Assembly (NCBI RefSeq): GCF_000718025.1
Contig: NZ_JODS01000002.1
Span: forward strand, 124,001-188,000
Length of the DNA: 64,000 nucleotides
DNA from: Kitasatospora purpeofusca
GTDB taxonomy: Bacteria; Actinomycetota; Actinomycetes; Streptomycetales; Streptomycetaceae
Direction: 5' to 3'
This document shows positions 23,064 through 31,070 of the stretch, piece after piece. The stretch's first letter is position 1, and each line of letters begins with the position of its first letter. Under the pieces are notes generated by a model. The model saw nothing but the letters and a program-made list of their open reading frames with translations, made no database searches and was not told where the DNA came from. Made by a program: the position numbers and the translations under genes.

Positions 23064-24521
23064 TCAGCGGCGGCGGGCGGCGCGGGCGACCACGAGCAGG
23101 AACAGGCCGCAGGCCGTGACCACCACCCAGCCGGTCCGGGAGGCGGCGGTGAGGCCGTCCGGGGCCGCACCCGCGACCAGTCCGCCGGCGATCGCGATGC
23201 CCACCGCCGAACCGAGCTGGCGGGCCGTGGAGGTGATGGCCCCGGCCACCCCCGCGCGGTCCGCCGGGAGCCCGCCCACGGCGGTGTTGGTGATCGGCGC
23301 GTTGGCGAAGCCGAAGCCGACACCGAGCAGCAGCAGGGCGAGCAGCAGGCCGGGCAGGTCCGCCGCGCCGGACAGGCCGCCCGCGCCGTGCGGGGCGTCG
23401 TCGACCAGGAACGCCCGGACCAGCAGCAGCGCCCCGCCGGCCGTGGTGGACCAGGCCGCGAGCAGCAGCGGCCGCCGCGGCCCGCCCCGGCCCACCAGCA
23501 GGCCGGACAGCGGCGCGCACACGGTGGCGCCCAGCGCCATCGGCAGCGAGGCCAGCCCGGCGGCCAGCGGCGTCCACCCCCGGGCGTGCTGGAGCTGGAA
23601 GGTGGTGAGCAGCAGGGTCACCGTCAGTGCGACGAACACCGCCACCGCGCCCAGCGCGGCCGTACTGAACGCCGGCCGCCGGAACAGCGCGAGGTCCATC
23701 AGCGGTTCCTCCCGGCCGCGTTCGGCGAGCACGAACCCGGCGGTCGCCGCCGCGGCCGCCGCGTACCCGGCGAGCGCCCAGGGCGAGCCCCACCCGATCC
23801 GCGGACCCTCGATCAGCACGGCCACCGTCGCGCACACCGCGAGGGTCAGCAGGAGCTGGCCGGGCAGGTCCGGGCGGCGGGCCCGGGGCGCGCGGGACTC
23901 CGGCACGAAGCGGGCGCTCAGCAGCACGGCCACCAGCACCACCGGCACGTTCACCCAGAACACCGAGCGCCAGCCGAGGGCCGCGACCAGCGCGCCGCCG
24001 GTGACCGGCCCGGCCGCCATGCTCAGTCCGAACACCGACGCCCAGACCCCGATCGCCCGGGCCCGCTCCCGGGGGTCGGGCATCGCGTTCACCACGATCG
24101 CCAGCGCCACCGGGCTGAGCATCGACGCGCCCACCCCCTGGAGGGCGCGCGCCGCGACCAGCGCGCCGGCCGAGGGCGCGAGCGCGCACACCAGCGAGGC
24201 GAGGCCGAAGACGACCAGCCCGCACTGGAAGACCCGGCGGCGTCCGAACCGGTCCGCGAGCGCCCCGGCCGAGATCAGCAGGCTGGCCAGGACCACGGTG
24301 TAGGCGTCCACGATCCATTCCAGGTCGCGGGTGCCGACGCCCAGCCCGTGCCCGATCGCGGGCAGGCCGACGTTGACGATCGTGGTGTCCAGGCCGACCA
24401 GGAACAGGCTCAGCGCGCAGACCGCGAGCACGGTCCACCGCCGGCGCGCGCTCAGCGGGGGAGGGGCGGGGGCCGCGGCGGCCGCGGTGGTCGCGGTCGC
24501 GGTTTCGGGGGAGGTGGTCAT
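23064..24521 (-). CDS. MFS multidrug exporter, DHA2/EmrB-QacA type
   Basis: A 485-aa proton-driven exporter with about 14 membrane helices. The DHA2 motifs are visible: LDTTIVNVGLPAIG in helix 1, GALADRFGRRRVFQCGL between helices 2 and 3, and a motif-C-like FGLSMAAGPVTGGAL. It begins at ATG 24521 behind GGAAGG. It is divergent from the XRE-cupin gene, with an inverted repeat in the 126-base gap, so it is probably that regulator's target. The cargo is unknown; relatives export hydrophobic drugs and pathway products. Confidence 0.9.
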   Translation of the reverse strand: MTTSPETATATTAAAAAPAPPPLSARRRWTVLAVCALSLFLVGLDTTIVNVGLPAIGHGLGVGTRDLEWIVDAYTVVLASLLISAGALADRFGRRRVFQCGLVVFGLASLVCALAPSAGALVAARALQGVGASMLSPVALAIVVNAMPDPRERARAIGVWASVFGLSMAAGPVTGGALVAALGWRSVFWVNVPVVLVAVLLSARFVPESRAPRARRPDLPGQLLLTLAVCATVAVLIEGPRIGWGSPWALAGYAAAAAATAGFVLAERGREEPLMDLALFRRPAFSTAALGAVAVFVALTVTLLLTTFQLQHARGWTPLAAGLASLPMALGATVCAPLSGLLVGRGGPRRPLLLAAWSTTAGGALLLVRAFLVDDAPHGAGGLSGAADLPGLLLALLLLGVGFGFANAPITNTAVGGLPADRAGVAGAITSTARQLGSAVGIAIAGGLVAGAAPDGLTAASRTGWVVVTACGLFLLVVARAARRR

Positions 24522-24606
24522 GGGGCGCCTTCCGGTCGGAACACGGGTACGGGTCGTGCTGGTGACCGCCATGTTCGGACCGGCGGCGGGCGGCGGCCCA
24601 GGGTCC

Positions 24607-24621
24607 TTGCAGAAACCGCAA
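24607..24621. promoter_or_regulatory. inverted repeat in the MFS / XRE-cupin divergent promoter
   Basis: TTGCAGAAACCGCAA: arms TTGC/GCAA with inner G/C symmetry, midway between the two start codons. It is a plausible operator for the XRE-cupin protein; it is AT-rich relative to its surroundings. Confidence 0.5.
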
Positions 24622-24647
24622 AACGGCGGACGGGGCAGAATCGCCCC

Positions 24648-25370
24648 ATGGACGCCGCCCCCTCCGATTCCGCCGATTCCGCCGATTCCGCCGATTCCGC
24701 CGATTCCGCCGGATCCAGCGACCACGCCGACCCCGTCGAGCCGGACCGCCCCGCCGGGCCCGACCGCCCGGTCGAGGCGGACACCACGCCCGTCGCGACC
24801 GACGACGTCCAGGGGATCGTTGCCGCCATCGGGCCCCGGCTGCGCGCGCTGCGGCTCGGCCGGGGCCTCACCCTGGACGCGCTGGCCGCGATCACCGGGA
24901 TCTCGGTGAGCACCCTCTCCCGGCTGGAGTCCGGCCACCGCCGCCCCACCCTCGACCTGCTCATTCCGCTCGCCCGCGCCCACCGCGTCGCCCTGGACCA
25001 CCTGATCGCCGCCCCCGCGACCGGCGACCCCCGCCTCCACCTCCGGCCCCGCCACCGGGACCCCGGCAGCGTCCTCGTCCCGCTCACCCAGTACCCGGGC
25101 CGGGTGCAGGTCTTCAAGCAGGTCCTGGCCCCGCGCGAACCCCGGCTCGTCAGCCACGTCGGCTACGAGTGGCTCTACGTCCTCGCGGGCGAGCTCCGCC
25201 TCCTCGTCGGCGACCGCGACCTCACCCTCCACCCGGGCGACGCCGCCGAGTTCGACACCGCCGAACCCCACTGGTTCGGCCCCGCGGGCACCGAGGCGGT
25301 CGAGATCCTCCACCTCTTCGGCCCGCACGGCGACCAGGCCGTGCTGCGCACCGGCACGGCCGCGGGGTAG
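24648..25370 (+). CDS. XRE-cupin transcriptional regulator (copy 1)
   Basis: 240 aa. Residues 1-50 are disordered and begin with a run of Ser-Ala-Asp repeats (SADSADSADS). The XRE helix-turn-helix is at about 57-112 (IGPRLRALRLGRGLTLDALAAITGISVSTLSRLESGHRRPTL). A C-terminal cupin barrel (about 160-235: HVGYEWLYVLAGELRLLVGD ... HPGDAAEFDTAEPHWFG) should sense a small ligand. It is divergent from the MFS exporter and convergent with the amine-oxidase-like gene. A second protein of the same layout lies at 28117 and shares roughly half its residues. Confidence 0.9.
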   Translation: MDAAPSDSADSADSADSADSAGSSDHADPVEPDRPAGPDRPVEADTTPVATDDVQGIVAAIGPRLRALRLGRGLTLDALAAITGISVSTLSRLESGHRRPTLDLLIPLARAHRVALDHLIAAPATGDPRLHLRPRHRDPGSVLVPLTQYPGRVQVFKQVLAPREPRLVSHVGYEWLYVLAGELRLLVGDRDLTLHPGDAAEFDTAEPHWFGPAGTEAVEILHLFGPHGDQAVLRTGTAAG

Positions 25371-25390
25371 CGGGGCGGGCTCCGGGGGTC

Positions 25391-25427
25391 CCGCACCGGA
25401 AGTCGGCGGGTCCGACCTCCGGTGCGG
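25391..25427. terminator. bidirectional terminator
   Basis: A 16-bp stem with one mismatch (CCGCACCGGAAGTCGG arm) and a five-base loop, sitting in the 66-base gap between the convergent XRE-cupin and flavoprotein genes. Confidence 0.75.
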
Positions 25428-25436
25428 GGAGGTGCC

Positions 25437-26597
25437 TCAGTGGGTGAACTGCCGGGCGGGGTGGTGGCCGAGGGCGAGGGAGACGGCTTCGAGGGCGCTG
25501 CTGAAGGAGACCTCGCTCAGCACGCCCGGTGCGGCGACCTGGTCGCCGACCAGGTGGACGCCGTCGCCCCGGTCGACGGCGGGACGGTCGCGCCAGGTGG
25601 TCCCGGGGCGGTCCACGGCGCCGGTGCGGCCGGTGGCCACGGCGGTGCGGCGCCACCGCACGCGGTCGGACCAGCCCTTGAAGCCCAGGTCCAGCAGGTG
25701 CTCGGCCCGGGCCAGGCCGGACTCCCTCGACTCGTCCGGGGCGAGCAGCAGCTGAGCCTGGACCAGCTGTTCGCCGGTCGGCGCCAGGCCGGCGTCCTGG
25801 GTGGTGAACCGCTCCACCCAGCCGGTGCCGTCGAGGTCCGAGACGAAGAAGGCGTCGCCGCGCCGCGACCGCAGCGCCACGTCGAGCAGCAGCGTCCGGC
25901 CGCTCTCGCCCCGCAGGTCCGGGTCGCCGAGCAGCCGGCGCGCCGACTCCAGGGAGGTCGCGACGATCACCGGGTCGCCGGTGGTCGGCAGCGCCTCCAG
26001 TCGCGAACCCGTCTCGATCCGCACGCCCAGCTCCTGCGCCCGGGCCGCCGTCCGGTCGATCACCGACTGCCAGCCGCCCACCGGGTAGACGGCCTCCGGC
26101 GGCAGGCTCGCGGCCCGGTGCAGCCGCTCCTGGGTGAACGCCGCCGACAGCAGGCCGGGCGCGTGGTGGAAGGTCGCGACGGCCGCGAAGTTGGCGGCCG
26201 CCCGCGCGGTCCGCTCGCCCGCCACCTCGGTCGCCCAGCCCAGGAAGGTCCGGCCGACGGGCGCGTCCCGGCGGGCCGCGAGCCGGGAGACCGCGAGCGG
26301 CGGCAGCGCCCGCAGCCGGCCGTCGAGCAGGTACCGCATCCGCGGCAGCGCGGTCAGCGGGACCCTCGCGAGCGGTCCGACCAGCCCGCGCCGCCGCAGC
26401 CAGGCCCAGTGCGGGCCGCGCCGGTAGAAGGCGTGCGGGCCTTCGTTGGTCCGGTACGGCGCCGGGGCGGTGCGGGCCCGGCCGCCCAGTGTCCGGTGCG
26501 CCTCGTGCAAGGTCACCTCGACGCCGGCCTCCGCCGCCGAGACTGCCGCCGTCAGACCGCCGAAGCCGCCGCCGATGATGGTGATCCGCCGTGCCAT
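25437..26597 (-). CDS. FAD-dependent amine-oxidase/desaturase-like protein
   Basis: A 386-aa flavoprotein. The dinucleotide-binding motif is ITIIGGGFGGLTAAVSAAEAGVEVTLHEAHRTLGGRART (GxGxxG, then E, then the GGR turn of the amine oxidase / phytoene desaturase group). The C-terminal FAD contact reads GVHLVGDQVAAPGVLSEVSFSSALEA. It resembles uncharacterised streptomycete 'NAD(P)-binding' flavoproteins. The substrate is unknown, and the distance from carotenoid genes argues against a phytoene role. Confidence 0.82.
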   Translation of the reverse strand: MARRITIIGGGFGGLTAAVSAAEAGVEVTLHEAHRTLGGRARTAPAPYRTNEGPHAFYRRGPHWAWLRRRGLVGPLARVPLTALPRMRYLLDGRLRALPPLAVSRLAARRDAPVGRTFLGWATEVAGERTARAAANFAAVATFHHAPGLLSAAFTQERLHRAASLPPEAVYPVGGWQSVIDRTAARAQELGVRIETGSRLEALPTTGDPVIVATSLESARRLLGDPDLRGESGRTLLLDVALRSRRGDAFFVSDLDGTGWVERFTTQDAGLAPTGEQLVQAQLLLAPDESRESGLARAEHLLDLGFKGWSDRVRWRRTAVATGRTGAVDRPGTTWRDRPAVDRGDGVHLVGDQVAAPGVLSEVSFSSALEAVSLALGHHPARQFTH

Positions 26598-26729
26598 GTC
26601 CCCGTCCTCCGTGCTCGTTCGCGTCCGACCGTCCGGACCCCCGGGCCCCGACCGTCGTTGTCGCGAGGGAGACGACGCAGTGCCGCCGGATGTGACAGCC
26701 GGTCGGCGATCGGTGCCGCCGGTCGCGCG

Positions 26730-26743
26730 GTGACCTCGATCAC
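26730..26743. promoter_or_regulatory. Crp-like palindrome
   Basis: GTGACCTCGATCAC fits GTGA-N6-TCAC, the core recognised by Crp-family regulators. It lies in the 282-base divergent gap between the flavoprotein and the secreted phosphatase. A second palindrome, CAACAAGTTGTTG, is at 26809-26821. Confidence 0.35.
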
Positions 26744-26879
26744 AGCGCGGCGGCCGGCCGCGGCGACCGGGCTCGTGCGAGGCTCGCAGGGCTGTTCACC
26801 AGGACGTTCAACAAGTTGTTGCCATCACGCCATCCGGCGGCCACGGGGTGACACTCCGCGCTGCCTAGCGTGCCGGGCC

Positions 26880-28007
26880 ATGACCATCTCCCACACCCGG
26901 CTGACCGCGGCCGTGGCGCTGACCGGTGCCCTCGTCCTCGGCACCCCGGCGCTGGCCGTCGCCGCCCCGGCCGCCGGTTCCGCCTCCGCCGACACCTCGG
27001 CCTCTGCCCCGGCCGTCGCCCGGCACGCGATCCCCTTCACCGTGGCCACCGTCACCCAGCAGGCCGACGGCAGCTTCACCCTGACGTGGGCCGCCCCGGG
27101 CGCCCGCAACGTCACCGTCTACGCCGGCACCGACGCGGACGACATCCGCCACCGCAGGGCCGTCGCCAAGGGCGCGGGCTCCGCCACGGTCACGGTCACG
27201 GGCCTGGCCGCCGCCGACCGCTGGTTCTTCGAGCTGGTCCCGGACCGGGGCGCGCCGCTGGTCGTCGCCGACCGCTCGCTGCACCTCGCCTCCGCGCCGA
27301 ACTTCCGTGACGCGGGCGGCTACCGCACCGCCGACGGCCAGTGGGTGCGGATGGGCGTCGTCTACCGCTCCGGCGACCTCTCCAAGCTGACGGACCAGGA
27401 CCTCGCCAAGCTCCGCCGCCTCGGCGTCCGCACCGTCTTCGACCTGCGCACCCCCGGGGAGCAGAAGACCGCCCCCGACCGCATCCCGGCCGGTGCCACC
27501 GCCGTGAACGCCAATGTGCTGGGCGTCGCCGACACCGGCGCGTTCAACGTCACCAGCCCGCAGGCCGCCGTCCAGGCCATGGTCGACGCCGAGCGCACCA
27601 TGATCTCCGCCGACAGCGCCCGCACCGCCTACCACTCGGTGCTCAACGCCCTGGTCGAGCGGAACGACGAGAACGTGCTCTTCCACTGCACCGCCGGCAA
27701 GGACCGCACCGGTTGGGCCTCCGCCGCCCTGCTCACCGCGCTCGGCGTGCCGCGCGGGACCGTCGAGGCCGACTACCTCGCCAGCAACACCTACCGCGCC
27801 GCCGAGATCGCGGCCACCCTCGCCCAGCTGCCGCCGGCCTACCAGGCGATCTACAAGCCGCTGCTGGACGTCCGGTCCGAGTACCTGGCCGCCGGGTTCG
27901 ACGAGGTGCAGCGGAAGTTCGGCTCCTTCGACGCCTACCTCAAGTCCGGCCTGGGCCTGGACAAGCGGGACCTGCGCGACCTGCGCAGCCAGCTGCTCGT
28001 CGGCTGA
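26880..28007 (+). CDS. secreted tyrosine/dual-specificity phosphatase
   Basis: 375 aa. Residues 1-35 are a signal peptide (HTRLTAAVALTGALVLGTPALAVAAPA). A fibronectin-like segment follows (about 55-115: FTLTWAAPGARNVTVYAGTD). The Y_phosphatase3 domain then begins at NFRDAGGYRT, with RSGDLSKLTDQDL and DLRTPGEQ, and carries the catalytic P-loop FHCTAGKDRTGWASA (HCx5R). The Lys after the Gly resembles the PtpB/lipid-phosphatase subgroup, which can dephosphorylate phosphotyrosine and phosphoinositides. Secretion suggests an extracellular role, perhaps phosphate scavenging. The GTGA-N6-TCAC site lies upstream. Confidence 0.9.
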   Translation: MTISHTRLTAAVALTGALVLGTPALAVAAPAAGSASADTSASAPAVARHAIPFTVATVTQQADGSFTLTWAAPGARNVTVYAGTDADDIRHRRAVAKGAGSATVTVTGLAAADRWFFELVPDRGAPLVVADRSLHLASAPNFRDAGGYRTADGQWVRMGVVYRSGDLSKLTDQDLAKLRRLGVRTVFDLRTPGEQKTAPDRIPAGATAVNANVLGVADTGAFNVTSPQAAVQAMVDAERTMISADSARTAYHSVLNALVERNDENVLFHCTAGKDRTGWASAALLTALGVPRGTVEADYLASNTYRAAEIAATLAQLPPAYQAIYKPLLDVRSEYLAAGFDEVQRKFGSFDAYLKSGLGLDKRDLRDLRSQLLVG

Positions 28008-28022
28008 CGACGCGCGCCCGGC

Positions 28023-28074
28023 GTCCCGCCGGGGTGGGCACCCGGGAGCACCGGGCCGCCCGCCCCGGCGGGAC
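28023..28074. terminator. hairpin downstream of the phosphatase gene
   Basis: A 12-bp perfect stem (GTCCCGCCGGGG and its complement) encloses further GC-rich self-complementary sequence. It lies 16 bases after the phosphatase stop and before the second XRE-cupin gene. Confidence 0.6.
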
Positions 28075-28116
28075 ACCGCGTTGCCGGAACCGGGACGCCC
28101 TGGTTCGATCGTCCGT

Positions 28117-28809
28117 ATGGACCAGGAATCCGCCGCCGCCCCCGACCACGCCCCCGACCACGCCTCCGACCCCGCCCCCGACCACGCCTCCGCCGCCGAC
28201 GACCCCGCCGGCGCCGCCGCCGCCTCGGCCCCGGCCATCGCGGCCACCCTGCGCCAGATCGGCCCCCGGCTGCGCCGGCTGCGCGAGCGCAAGGACCTGT
28301 CCCTGGCCGACCTGAGCCAGGCCACCGGCATCTCCAAGAGCACGCTCTCCCGGCTGGAGTCCGAGCAGCGCAAACCGAGCCTCGAACTCCTGCTGCCCAT
28401 CGCCGCCGCGCTCGCCGTCCCGCTGGACGAGATCGTCGCCGCCCCGCGCGTCCAGGACCCGAGGGTGCACCAGCACCCGGGCCGGGCCGACGGGCGGACC
28501 TTCGTGCCGCTCTCCCGCCACCGCACCGAGCCCCGCGCGTTCAAGATCCTGATCCCGGCCGCCCACCACACCCCCACCCTCGCCACCCACACCGGCCACG
28601 AGTGGCTCTACGTGCTCTCCGGCCGCCTCCGGCTGCTGCTCGGCGAGCACGACGTCGTCCTCGCACCCGGCGAGGCGGCCGAGTTCGACTGCCAGAACCC
28701 GCACTGGTTCGGCTCCACCGGGACGGGCGACGTGGAGGTCCTGAGCCTCTTCGGCAAGCAGGGCGAACGCCTCCACCTGCGCGCCCGCACCCGCCCGAAG
28801 GAGTCCTGA
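28117..28809 (+). CDS. XRE-cupin transcriptional regulator (copy 2)
   Basis: 230 aa. A low-complexity N-terminus built on Asp-His-Ala-Pro repeats (PDHAPDHASDPAPDH) is followed by an XRE domain (about 45-105: IGPRLRRLRERKDLSLADLSQATGISKSTLSRLESEQRKPSLELL). A cupin barrel ends the protein (THTGHEWLYVLSGRLRLLLGEHDVVLAPGEAAEFD). It is clearly paralogous to the 24648 protein: same domain order, same motif wording and a similarly repetitive N-terminus. No convincing copy of the TTGC-N7-GCAA repeat is visible upstream, so its operator may have diverged. Confidence 0.9.
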   Translation: MDQESAAAPDHAPDHASDPAPDHASAADDPAGAAAASAPAIAATLRQIGPRLRRLRERKDLSLADLSQATGISKSTLSRLESEQRKPSLELLLPIAAALAVPLDEIVAAPRVQDPRVHQHPGRADGRTFVPLSRHRTEPRAFKILIPAAHHTPTLATHTGHEWLYVLSGRLRLLLGEHDVVLAPGEAAEFDCQNPHWFGSTGTGDVEVLSLFGKQGERLHLRARTRPKES

Positions 28810-28909
28810 GCCGACCCCGGCGCCCCCGGTGCCGGAGCGGTGCCGGACCGGTACCGGAAGTCGGCCGCGACGACTTCCCGCGCCGCCGCGGGACTGTCAC
28901 ACTCCCCTC

Positions 28910-30418
28910 GTGAACACACGGGGGTTGTTCGCGCCGAAGCCGTTCGCCCGGGGGCCGGTCGCCGCCGTCGCGGCCGGGGTCGCCACGCTGCAGATCGCGG
29001 TGGCGGGCCGGTACGGCTTCCACCGCGACGAGTTGTACTTCCTGAACGCCGGTCGCCACCCCGCCTGGGGATATGTCGACCAACCGCCGCTCACCCCGCT
29101 GCTCGGGCGGGTGTCCACGGCGCTGTTCGGCGGCGGACCGGGCGACGGGCCGATCGGCCTGCGGGTCCTGCCGGCCCTGCTCTGCGCTGCCACCGTCGTC
29201 CTGGTGGCCCTGCTGGCACGGGAGTTGGGCGGCGGACGGGCCGCGCAGCTGCTCGCCGCCGGTGCCGCGGCCTGCTCGGCGTTCGTGCTCGCGGTCGGGC
29301 ACCTGCTCAACACCGCCACCTTCGACCTGTGCGCCTGGCTCCTGGTCTGCCTGCTCGCCCTGCGGCTGCTGCGCACCGGGGACGGCCGCTGGTGGCTCGC
29401 CGTCGGCGCGGCCACCGGGGTTGCGCTGCTGAACAAGGACCTCGTCCTGCTGCTGGCCGCCGCGCTCGTGCCCGCCGTGCTGCTGGTCGGGCCGCGCGGG
29501 GTGCTGCGCGGGTGGTGGCCGGTGGCGGGCCTGGCCGTCGCCGCGGCGGTCGCGCTGCCGAACCTGTGGTGGCAGGCCGCGCACGGCTGGCCCGAACTGA
29601 CCGTCGCCGGCGGCATCAGCGGGCAGGACGGCGCGGAGAACCGGCTGCTCCTCGTGCCGATGCAGTTCCTCTACCTGTCGCCCGTCCTGGTGCCCGTCTG
29701 GCTGGCCGGATTCCGGCGGCTGCGCCGGGACGCCGAACTCGCCTGGGCGAAGCCCTTCGCGGTCGTCCACCCGCTGCTGTGCCTGCTGGTGCTGGCGAGC
29801 GGCGGCAAGCCGTACTACGCGCTGCCCGCGCTGCTGGTGCTGACGGCGGCCGGCTGCGAACCGGTCGCCCGGCGGCTGACGGCGGCCGGACCGCGCCGGA
29901 TCCGGTCGTTCGCGGGCGCGCTGGCCCTGGGCGCGGCGGTGAACCTGGTCATCACCCTGCCCCTCCTCCCGGCCCGGCTGACCCCGGCCGTCGGCTGGAT
30001 CTACCAGGAGCAGGGCGAACAGATCGGTTGGCCCGAACTCGCCGCGGCCGCCGCCGCGGGCTGGCGCACCGTCCCGCCCGAACTCCGCGACCGGGCCGTG
30101 GTGTTCGCCGTCAACTACGGAGAGGCGGGCGCGCTCGCCCACTACGGCCCGGCGTTCGGCCTCCCGGCGCCGTACTCGGGCCACATGAGCCTCGCCGACT
30201 GGGGGCCGCCGCCGGACACCCGGGACGGTCCGGTCCTGCTCGTCCACCCGGAGGGATTCCCGGACGTGGAGCGGTACTTCACCGACTGCCGCCAGGTCGC
30301 CCGGGTCGACAACGGCCACGGTGTGCGCAACGAGGAGCAGCACGCACCGGTCCTGGTCTGCCCGGGACCGCACCGGCCGTGGTCCGCGCTCTGGCCCGAA
30401 CTGCGCCGCTACTACTGA
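28910..30418 (+). CDS. GT39/ArnT-like membrane glycosyltransferase
   Basis: 502 aa from GTG 28910. The N-terminal loop FHRDELYFLNAGRHPAWGYVDQPPLTPLL carries the paired acidic residues (DE) that define the catalytic first extracytoplasmic loop of the PMT/ArnT (GT-C) fold. About 10-12 membrane helices follow up to residue 390. The C-terminal 110 residues are soluble (VVFAVNYGEAGALAHYG ... HPEGFPDVERYF). Enzymes of this fold use polyprenyl-phosphate sugars to glycosylate lipids or proteins outside the membrane. The acceptor is unknown. Confidence 0.88.
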   Translation: MNTRGLFAPKPFARGPVAAVAAGVATLQIAVAGRYGFHRDELYFLNAGRHPAWGYVDQPPLTPLLGRVSTALFGGGPGDGPIGLRVLPALLCAATVVLVALLARELGGGRAAQLLAAGAAACSAFVLAVGHLLNTATFDLCAWLLVCLLALRLLRTGDGRWWLAVGAATGVALLNKDLVLLLAAALVPAVLLVGPRGVLRGWWPVAGLAVAAAVALPNLWWQAAHGWPELTVAGGISGQDGAENRLLLVPMQFLYLSPVLVPVWLAGFRRLRRDAELAWAKPFAVVHPLLCLLVLASGGKPYYALPALLVLTAAGCEPVARRLTAAGPRRIRSFAGALALGAAVNLVITLPLLPARLTPAVGWIYQEQGEQIGWPELAAAAAAGWRTVPPELRDRAVVFAVNYGEAGALAHYGPAFGLPAPYSGHMSLADWGPPPDTRDGPVLLVHPEGFPDVERYFTDCRQVARVDNGHGVRNEEQHAPVLVCPGPHRPWSALWPELRRYY

Positions 30419-30470
30419 GGGTTCCGCCCGGCCGGGGCGCCCGGCCCGGGCAATCCCCTCAGATGTCCCC

Positions 30471-30512
30471 GATCACCTGCCCCCGATCACCTGCCCCCGA
30501 TCACCTGCCCCC
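30471..30512. repeat. three 14-bp tandem repeats at a gene 3' end
   Basis: GATCACCTGCCCCC occurs three times in a row across the stop and last codons of the leftward DUF4240 gene. Confidence 0.75.
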
Positions 30513-30962
30513 GAGCCGTTCATGGAGGTCCTCGGCGAACCGCGTCCGGTAGACGCCGTGCACGATGGCCCCGGGAGACTGGTAGCCCCGGTGCCCGGGG
30601 TCCGAGACCTCCCCGTCCCAGGGCGTCACGACGTCCGGAAGCAGCGGAGCACGCCCCAGGTACATCCGGGCGGCCTCCTCCAGTGGCAGGTCACCCACGA
30701 CCACCGAGCTCCACAGCCCGCGGCCCTGCCCGACCACCCACAGGCACAGGTCCTCGGTGCTGTCCTCGGACCAGACCTCCCCGTCCACGCTCACGCCTTC
30801 GGAGAAGTCGGCCAGCGACTCCGCCGCGGACTCGTAGGCGAGCGCGAACGCCTCCAGTGCCTCCCGCGGCTGGGACCCGAGCCACGCCTCCAGGGCGGAC
30901 AGGCGCGGTCGGGTCGATTCCAGGACCTCCCAGAACCCCTCGGAGACATGGTCCGGTCCCAT
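30501..30962 (-). CDS. DUF4240-like small protein
   Basis: 153 aa. The N-terminal part (EGFWEVLESTRPRLSALEAWLGSQPREALEAFALAYESAAE) and the central block (STEDLCLWVVGQGRGLWSSVVVGDLP) follow the pattern of DUF4240 proteins, common in streptomycetes and often found near toxin-immunity or WGR-type genes. There is no signal peptide or membrane helix. The function is unknown. The C-terminus (FAEDLHERLGGR) is encoded within the 14-bp tandem repeat region. Confidence 0.6.
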   Translation of the reverse strand: MGPDHVSEGFWEVLESTRPRLSALEAWLGSQPREALEAFALAYESAAESLADFSEGVSVDGEVWSEDSTEDLCLWVVGQGRGLWSSVVVGDLPLEEAARMYLGRAPLLPDVVTPWDGEVSDPGHRGYQSPGAIVHGVYRTRFAEDLHERLGGR

Positions 30963-31070
30963 CGCGGCTCCTGTGTCGACGGCTGCGGTACGCGCCCGAC
31001 CGTACCGCGCGGCGGAGTTCCCCGGACGCTCCCGGGCCCGGTCGGGGGCCGGGCGGGGGGCGGGGGCGGC

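Noticed and set aside
25437..26597. Phytoene desaturase of a carotenoid cluster
   Set aside because: Only the FAD motifs are shared and no other carotenoid gene is near. It is left as an amine-oxidase/desaturase-like flavoprotein.
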